The notes under the pieces are model-generated. The model ran no database searches. It was given only the letters and a program-made list of their open reading frames with translations, and was not told where the DNA came from. A DNA stretch of 64,000 nucleotides, taken from the NCBI GenBank assembly GCA_014843695.1, contig CM026398.1, positions 11,727,584 through 11,791,583 of the forward strand, written 5' to 3'. Source of the DNA: Archivesica marissinica. Taxonomy: Eukaryota > Mollusca > Bivalvia > Venerida > Vesicomyidae. Below are positions 56,495 through 64,000 of the stretch, one piece after another. Each line of letters starts with the position of its first letter. Position 1 is the first letter of the stretch. A program made the position numbers and the translations under genes.

Positions 56495-56575
56495 GTACTG
56501 GCCGCGAGTAGACAGGTCAGTGGGACAGCGAATCCATGGATCGCAGGTTTGATTCCCTGTCTGACCCTAATATGG
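56495..56575 (+). mobile_element. SINE head fragment
   Basis: CATGGATCGCAGGTTTGATT followed by CCCTGTCTGACCCTAATA matches the 3' part of the tRNA-like head of the Thr-like SINE. The A-box half is decayed. The 30-bp minisatellite begins right where the SINE body should follow. Confidence 0.65.
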
Positions 56576-59130
56576 GAGTCAAGTATTGTTAGGTTATACA
56601 TAGGGGAGTCAAGTATTGTTAGGTTACACATAGGGGAGGCAAGTATTGTTAGGTTACACATAGGGGAGGCAAGTATTGTTAGGTTACACATAGGGGAGGC
56701 AAGTATTGTTAGGTTACACATAGGGGAGGCAAGTATTGTTAGGTTACACATAAGGGGAGGCAAGTATTGTTAGGTACACATAGGGGAGTCAAGTATTGTT
56801 AGTTACACATAGGGGAGGCAAGTATTGTTAGGTTATACATAGGGGAGGCAAGTATTGTTAGGTTACACATAGGGGAGGCAAGTATTGTTAGGTTACACAT
56901 AGGGGAGGCAAGTATTGTTAGGTTACACATAGGGGAGGCAAGTATTGTTAGGTTACACATAGGGGAGGCAAGTATTGTTAGGTACACATAGGGGAGGCAA
57001 GTATTGTTAGGTTACACATAGGGGAGGAAAGTATTGTTAGGTTACACATAGGGGAGGCAAGTATTGTTAGGTTACACATAGGGGAGGCAAGTATTGTTAG
57101 GTTACACATAGGGGAGGCAAGTATTGTTAGGTTACACATAGGGGAGGCAAGTATTGTTAGGTTAACATAGGGGAGGCAAGTATTGTTAGGTTACACATAG
57201 GGGAGGCAAGTATTGTTAGGTTACACATAGGGGAGGCAAGTATTGTTAGGGGGGAGGCAAGTATTGTTAGGTTACACAAGTATTGTTAGGTTACACATAG
57301 GGGAGGCAAGTATTGTTAGGTTACACATAGGGGAGGCAAGTATTGTTAGGTTACACATAGGGGAGGCAAGTATTGTTAGGTTACACATAGGGGAGGCAAG
57401 TAGTATGTTAGGTTACACATAGGGGAGGAAAGTGTTAGGTTACACATAGGGGAGGCAAGTATTGTTAGGTTACACATAGGGGAGGCAAGTATTGTTAGGT
57501 TACACATAGGGGAGGCAAGTATTGTTAGGTTACACATAGGGGAGGCAAGTATTGTTAGGTTACACATAGGGGAGGCAAGTATTGTTAGGTTACACATAGG
57601 GGAGGCAAGTATTGTTAGGTTTAGGGGAGGCAAGTATTGTTATACACATAGGGGAGGCAAGTATTGTTAGGTTACACATAGGGGAGGCAAGTATTGTTAG
57701 GTTACACATAGGGGAGGCAAGTATTGTTAGGTTACAAGTATTGTTAGGTTACACATAGGGGAGGCAAGTATTGTTAGGTTACACAAGTATTGTTAGGTTA
57801 CACATAGGGGAGGCAAGTATTGTTAGGTTACACATAGGGGAGGCAAGTATTGTTAGGTTACACATAGGGGAGGCAAGTATTGTTAGGTTACACATAGGGG
57901 AGGCACATAGGGGAGGCAAGTATTGTTAGGTTACACATAGGGGAGGCAAGTATTGTTAGGTTACACATAGGGGAGGCAAGTATTGTTAGGTTACACATAG
58001 GGGAGGCAAGTATTGTTAGGTTACACATAGTATTGTTAGGTTACACATAGGGGAGGCAAGTATTGTTAGGTTACACATAGTATTGTTAGGTTACACATAG
58101 GGGAGGCAAGTATTGTTAGGTTACACATAGGGGAGGCAAGTATTGTTAGGTTAGGTTCCACATAGGGGAGGCAAGTATTGTTAGGTTATACATAGGGGAG
58201 GCAAGTATGTTAGGTTACACATAGGGGAGGCAAGTATTGTTAGGTTACACATAGGGGAGGCAAGTATTGTTAGGTTACACATAGGGGAGGCAAGTATTGT
58301 TAGGTTACACATAGGGGAGGCAAGTATTGTTAGGTTACACATAGGGAGGCAAGTATTTTAGGTTACACATAGGGGAGGCAAGTATTGTTAGGTTACACAT
58401 AGGGGAGGCAAGTATTGTTAGGTTACACATAGGGGAGGCAAGTATTGTTAGGTTACACATAGGGGAGGCAAGTATTGTTAGGTTACACATAGGGGAGGCA
58501 AGTATTGTTAGGTTACATAGGGGAGGCAAGTATTGTTAGGTTACACATAGGGGAGGCAAGTATTGTTAGGTTACACATAGGGGAGGCAAGTATTGTTAGG
58601 TTACACATAGGGGAGGCAAGTAGTACACTAGACAAGTTATTGGTGTTATACATAGGCAAGTATTGTTAGGTTATACATAGGGGAGGCAAGTATGTGTTAG
58701 GTTACACATAGGGGAGGCAAGTATTGTTAGGTTACACATAGGGGAGGCAAGTATTGTTAGGTTACACATAGGGGAGGCAAGTATTGTTAGGTTACACATA
58801 GGGGAGGCAAGTATTGTTAGGTTACACATAGGGGAGGCAAGTATTGTTAGGTTACACATAGGGGAGGCAAGTATTGTTAGGTTACACATAGGGGAGGCAA
58901 GTATTGTTAGGTTACACATAGGGGAGGCAAGTATTGTTAGGTTACACATAGGGGAGGCAAGTATTGTTAGGTTACACATAGGGGAGGCAAGTATTGTTAG
59001 GTTACACATAGGGGAGGCAAGTATTGTTAGGTTACACATAGGGGAGGCAAGTATTGTTAGGTTACACATAGGGGAGGCAAGTATTGTTAGGTTACAATAG
59101 GGGAGTAATGTATTGTTAGTTTAAGACATT
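56572..59130. repeat. 30-bp minisatellite, about 84 units
   Basis: The unit is AGGGGAGGCAAGTATTGTTA plus GGTTACACAT. Short internal deletions are common at 57150-58660 and absent in the nearly perfect run at 58700-59090. Frames on the - strand (10-residue period CNLTILASPM) result from a unit divisible by three. Confidence 0.97.
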
Positions 59131-59496
59131 GTTATACATAGTGGATTCATGTATTGCATTATTCCTCAGCTAATTAGAAATGCATAACATAAAGCCTCAG
59201 TATCTGTTCCAACAAAAATGTATTAAAATTTTAGACACACTTTGAAGATCTGCCCACACATGAATCGGTATTTGTGACATTATCATTTATAAATTACCTC
59301 CCTTTATGGGTATTTGCAGACTCATCATTTATTTTGTAAATAATGGGCTTGGAAAGCTAGCACTAGCATAAATGTGCATAATGAATTATAGTGGATGAAC
59401 AAAAGTTAAAAACTCGCGTATGACTGGTATGACCTGTGATAAAAACTGAATCATGGATAATAGTGTCCATTGGGGTATGAACTGCATTGGATGTAT
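59131..59496. other. Unique spacer
   Basis: No feature is recognised between the 30-bp array and the MITE. Confidence 0.6.
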
Positions 59497-59737
59497 TTAA
59501 CCCTTTCAACACCACATGCCTCTCAATAGGCTTACAAAAAATGTAGATCCTGATGAGCTGGCTCGTGACGTGCCGTCTCATCAGCATCTGCACTTTTTGT
59601 CAGTAATATTACTATTTTTAGACAAAAATTACCCATTTTGATAAATGAACTGGTCCAAATGTAATTTTCTTATTAATCTTTGGTCTGAAAATATCATGCA
59701 CCAGTCCATGTCAGTTACTTGGTGTTGAATGGGTTAA
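59497..59737 (-). mobile_element. piggyBac-like MITE, copy 2 (inverted)
   Basis: The 241-bp element is bounded by TTAA, with ends TTAACCCTTTCAACACCA and TGGTGTTGAATGGGTTAA. Its interior matches the MITE at 53185-53430 in the opposite orientation (for example GACAAAAATTACCCATTTTG, GACTGGTGCATG). Confidence 0.82.
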
Positions 59738-59825
59738 TGTGTGTGGAGGTCGACAGCCTCCATGTTAACTATAGACCCATTGTAGTTGATGCACAGATGG
59801 AAACTATTATCCAGCAATTTATTTC

Positions 59826-60125
59826 TTATATTTAGGTCAGAATTCTAGGTCAGAATTTTTGGGAGAAGTGAGAAAGCGCGTGATCGCTTCCTTAAATAGT
59901 GTTCTTTAATATACTTCTGCAAAATAGGGTTAAAATGCACAGTACAACCATTAAATACAACATTTGAATAGAAGGAGTGCTTTATAATGGGCCAGTGTAT
60001 CTTACTACACAATTTCGTTTTTTTTTTTTTTTTTTTTTTTTAGGGAGAAGTGGGGCCCCCAGAGGGCAAAGTCAGGGTCCCTAGGGCGACAATTTCGCCC
60101 ACATCGCCCTCTAAAATGATCCCTG
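59826..60125 (-). repeat. Dispersed repeat, copy 2
   Basis: This is the inverse match to 37391-37730, with a T run of about 25 bp (60017-60041) where the other copy has an A-rich stretch. Confidence 0.8.
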
Positions 60126-60749
60126 TTTACATTAATTATTCTTTTCAATGACACAAAAAAAACAATTATCACACTTTGCAGTTAAAATTTATTTAGGCCA
60201 GAATTGTGACTTACTGTACGTTTGCCAGACCTGATAATTAGACCATCCTTGGAACAGCGTAAACTACACGACACGTCTGTAATATCAAAGAACCGCTGCC
60301 TAATACTGTGAATGCGCATGCTGCCCGTAACTCGGAGTGCGCATGTCAGCTGCATATTCATATACGAAAATAGAATGAAACAAACATGACAGATACGTTC
60401 ATTGAAGGAAATGCAATAGTAATGTAACTATGGTGGTGTGATGACTGTATTGCCACTTTACATTAGAGAACATTAAAAAAACTGAAGTAAATATTTCCTG
60501 TTTGGAGAGGGAGAAGTCTGTATACAAGTAGTAATGGACGACAGTATCTGCTACTATATCTATATACAGTATATTTCACTCCGCAGACTATTCATACAAA
60601 TAGCAATTCTCAGATGCTCTGCCAAATTTGTCTGTGTGCAGATCTGAAATAAAGAAACCATTCATTTCCTCCACAAAAACATCTTACAAAAAAAACCAAT
60701 TCAAATGTATACTTGGCATATAAATGTTTTCATGTTAAGACCATGAAAA
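60126..60749. other. Unique intronic sequence
   Basis: No gene, array or SINE is recognised. Confidence 0.6.
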
Positions 60750-60968
60750 CAGACGGATCTGTAGTCCAGTGGTTAACACGCAGGCCTGTTAATCCAGGAA
60801 TCGCAGGTTCGATCCCACGGTCTGTTCTTGTGTCGGTTCGTTACAGACAGAGACACATTCCAGAATGTCTGTATCATTGCACTATCCTCCAAAAATCTAA
60901 AATGACTAATCTCTTCAAGAGGCGTCGCTCATATGGGCAACCAGTAGTGACAATAAATAAACGTAAAA
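60750..60968 (+). mobile_element. tRNA-Thr-like SINE, internally deleted
   Basis: The head (ACAGACGGATCTGTAGTCCA, B box GGTTCGATCCC) and the tail (CGTCGCTCATATGGGCAACC, then AAATAAACGTAAAA) are present. Much of the central body is missing, and CAGACAGAGACACATTCCAGAA follows directly. An (AC)n tract follows the tail. Confidence 0.85.
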
Positions 60969-61602
60969 ACACACACACACCACGAAAATAGGTGAAAGTC
61001 TGAGGCAATTTTATCGACTTGGTCAACTATTCAGAACCGATTCGGTCAACGGAAATGTTTTGGTTGTAACAGTTTTGGTTTCCTTAGTTACTCAATTCTG
61101 AAATAAATCGTGGTAACAAGTGGTGAACGACCTCATTTTCTCGTTATTTGTAATTCTTTTTACCCTATTTGAATGTACAAGCTGCAGAATGGCTGACCGA
61201 GACTAGGCGGTTATCTTCTCACTTCCAGCACCAGCAGTATGCAGCATCACTGAAGTGAAAAATTAGCTCACACAATAATTTGTAAACATCCATTTTCAAC
61301 ATCCAATTCACTATATTAAAAACATCACACATGTATTGAAATGTCTATTTTACCTATTGCTTGAGAATTTGACCAGCCCGAGCAAACTTGAACAGGTGGC
61401 CCGGAAACATATGCACTGCCACACCTATGCCCTCTTGAGATTCTAGTGTTTTGCATGTTTTGCCAGCCAGTGAACCATGGATGTCCTTGGCTTGCAGACA
61501 GTTTCTAGTTTCCAATTGCAATAGGCCTGTATAAATTATTTGTTAGATTCTCAATCTCATGTGCCTTATCTTTTTAGAGTAAAACATTAAAACACTGATA
61601 TT
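60969..61602. other. Unique intronic sequence
   Basis: No coding exon or repeat is recognised. Confidence 0.55.
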
Positions 61603-63560
61603 TCCAGGTCGAGTGTAATGTCATGGTTTCTGACTGTTTCCCAGGTCGAGTGTAATGGTTTTTGACTGTTTCCCAGGTTGAGTGTAATGGTTTCTGACTG
61701 TTTCCCAGGTTGAGTGTAATGGTTTTTGACTGTTTCCCAGGTTGAGTGTAATGGTTTTTGACTGTTTCCCAGGTCGAGTGTAATGGTTTCTGACTGTTTC
61801 CCAGGTTGAGTGTAATGGTTTCTGACTGTTTCCCAGGTTGATGTAATGGTTTCTGACTGTTTCCCAGGTTGAGTGTAATGGTTTCTGACTGTTTCCCAGG
61901 TTGAGTGTAATGGTTTCTGACTGTTTCCCAGGTCGAGTGTAATGGTTTGTGACTGTTTACCAGGTTGAGTGTAATGGTTTGTGACTGTTTCCCAGGTCGA
62001 GTGTAATGGTTTCTGACTGTTTCCCAGGTCAAGTGTAATTCCATGGTTTGTACATATAACTGTTTCCCAGGTCGAGTGTAATGGTTTGTGACTGTTTCCC
62101 AGGTTGATGTAATGGTTTCTGACTGTTTCCCAGGTTGAGTGTAATGGTTTCTGACTGTTTCCCAGGTTGAGTGTAATGGTTTCTGACTGTTTCCCAGGTC
62201 GAGTGTAATGGTTTGTGACTGTTTACCAGGTTGAGTGTAATGGTTTCTGACTGTTTCCCAGGTCGAGTGTAATGGTTTCTGACTGTTTCCCAGGTCAAGT
62301 GTAATTCCATGGTTTGTACATATAACTGTTTCCCAGGTCGAGTGTAATTCCATGGTTTGTACATATAACTGTTTCCCAGGTCGAGTGTAATGCCATGGTT
62401 TGTACATATAACTGTTTCCCAGGTCGAGTGTAATGCCATGGTTTGTACATATAACTGTTTCCCAGGTCGAGTGTAATGCCATGGTTTGTACATATAACTG
62501 TTTCCCAGGTCGAGTGTAATTCCATGGTTTGTACATATAACTGTTTTCCAGGTCGAGTGTAATTCCATGGTTTGTACATATAACTGTTTCCCAGGTCGAG
62601 TGTAATTCCATGGTTTGTACATATAACTGTTTCCCAGGTTGAGTGTAATTCCATGGTTTGTACATATAACTGTTTCCCAGGTCGAGTGTAATTCCATGGT
62701 TTGTACATATAACTGTTTCCCAGATCGAGTGTAATTCCATGGTTTGTACATATAACTGTTTCCCAGGTTGAGTGTAATTCCATGGTTTGTACATATAACT
62801 GTTTCCCAGATCGAGTGTAATTCCATGGTTTGTACATATAACTTTCCCAGGTTGAGTGTAATGCCATGGTTTGTACATATAACTGTTTCCCAGGTCGAGT
62901 GTAATTCCATGGTTTGTACATATAACTGTTTCCCAGGTCGAGTGTAATTCCATGGTTTGTACATATAACTGTTTCCCAGGTCGAGTGTAATTCCATGGTT
63001 TGTACATATAACTGTTTCCCAGGTCGAGTGTAATTCCATGGTTTGTACATATAACTGTTTCCCAGGTCGAGTGTAATTCCATGGTTTGTACATATAACTG
63101 TTTCCCAGGTCGAGTGTAATTCCATGGTTTGTACATATAACTGTTTCCCAGGTCGAGTGTAATTCCATGGTTTGTACATATAACTGTTTCCCAGGTCGAG
63201 TGTAATTCCATGGTTTGTACATATAACTGTTTCCCAGGTCGAGTGTAATTCCATGGTTTGTACATATAACTGTTTCCCAGGTCGAGTGTAATTCCATGGT
63301 TTGTACATATAACTGTTTCCCAGGTCGAGTGTAATTCCATGGTTTGTACATATAACTGTTTCCCAGGTCGAGTGTAATTCCATGGTTTGTACATATAACT
63401 GTTTCCCAGGTCGAGTGTAATTCCATGGTTTGTACATATAACTGTTTCCCAGGTTGAGTGTAATTCCATGGTTTGTACATATAACTGTTTCCCAGATCGA
63501 GTGTAATTCCATGGTTTGTACATATAACTGTTTCCCAGGTTGAGTGTAATGATTTCTGAA
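61603..63560. repeat. Compound minisatellite: 32-bp units then 43-bp units
   Basis: The left part (to about 62290) is mostly the 32-bp unit GTTTCCCAGGTTGAGTGTAA plus TGGTTTCTGACT. The right part is the 43-bp unit GTTTCCCAGGTCGAGTGTAA, TTCCATGGTTTGTACATATA, ACT. The two differ by an 11-bp insertion. One 43-bp unit lies inside the 32-bp zone near 62028-62070. Every unit has TTTCCCAG|GT. The 405-666-codon - strand frames are repeat artefacts. Confidence 0.97.
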
Positions 63561-64000
63561 TTGTCCAAATACATTAGCTATCCATGATGACCTTATTTTC
63601 TGTGTGAATGATCGTATTTAGTGGACGGAGAATATAAATTCACAGTTGGATTTCTAGATACAAGAATTTAATAATTATCAACAGTTGTTCAAATATTCTT
63701 CGTCCAAAAGATATTGAACTTGATTGGGCTGCACTTGTTACTTGGTATATTTCATTTAGAAACGGAGAGTCACTTGTTTGCAATTCTTATCTAAACTTTC
63801 TAATAGAATTCCTTCTGATTTTGCATAAATGAAAGAATTGGAGCATTCAGATTTGAGAACAATTTGTGACAGCAGAATGTACAAATAAATCACCAGTTGT
63901 ATGTGGCAAAGCATTCATTAACTCTGCATGCTGGGTAAAACAAAGGCTATAAATAGTTCAAATATTTGTAGCAGACACAATTCATTAATTTGTTTTTCTT
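63561..64000. other. Unique sequence, possible dispersed repeat at its end
   Basis: No gene is recognised. The last 90 bp (CATGCTGGGTAAAA, then TTGTAGCAGAC and AATTCATTAA) resembles 55556-55640 in the same orientation. An unclassified interspersed repeat may end here. Confidence 0.4.

Noticed and set aside
61574..63574. Long open frames of 405-666 codons on the - strand as protein genes
   Set aside because: They translate tandem units in several frames at once, with no conserved domain or start context. The same holds for the frames at 32578-34108, 30067-30942, 48772-50326, 45044-45760, 25629-26231 and 15585-16091.
63530..63600. DOCK exon after the last TTTCCCAG of the 32/43-bp array
   Set aside because: By analogy with exons F and G, an exon might follow the last unit. 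However, the frames close quickly and show no DOCK similarity.

Overview
The window is eukaryotic. It has no compact genes or operons. One spliced gene runs along the + strand and sits in very large introns filled with minisatellites, tRNA-derived SINEs, small DNA-transposon derivatives and one LINE. Seven exons keep a continuous reading frame and consistent splice phases. Together they encode about 296 residues of a DOCK family protein, best matching the DOCK-B group (DOCK3/DOCK4; Drosophila sponge). These are Rac/Rap guanine nucleotide exchange factors, and this segment is the helical region between the DHR-1 and DHR-2 domains. The repeat content suggests a marine invertebrate, probably a mollusc. 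That is an inference from genome style, not a species identification.

Layout. Positions 1-8025 form a block of four minisatellites plus interspersed repeats that ends in a gap of exactly 1000 N (8026-9025). Exon A (9026-9143) follows the gap. The block is then found again, nearly identical outside the arrays, at 15526-23026. Exon B (23392-23490) follows. The B-C intron holds a LINE inserted in a 42-bp minisatellite (26226-29244) and several other arrays. Exons C (34198-34391), D (36907-36985), E (38573-38673), F (40117-40324) and G (42551-42639) are separated by array-rich introns. From 42640 to the window end there is only intron as far as I can tell, so this intron is longer than 21 kb. By my coordinates about 60% of the sequenced bases are tandem repeats, with unit lengths of 17-108 bp and array lengths of 0.1-4 kb.

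The most unusual structure is around exons E, F and G. The array after exon E is built from the exon's own 3' end plus its 5' splice site. The arrays before exons F and G are built from the 3' splice site plus the first bases of the exon. The result is many tandem copies of authentic-looking splice junctions, and the decoy acceptor copies run into stop codons almost at once. The second major point is the duplicated block beside the assembly gap. It is either a very recent segmental duplication or, more likely in my view, an unpurged second haplotype.

Almost all long open frames in the window are artefacts of tandem units and are not annotated as genes.
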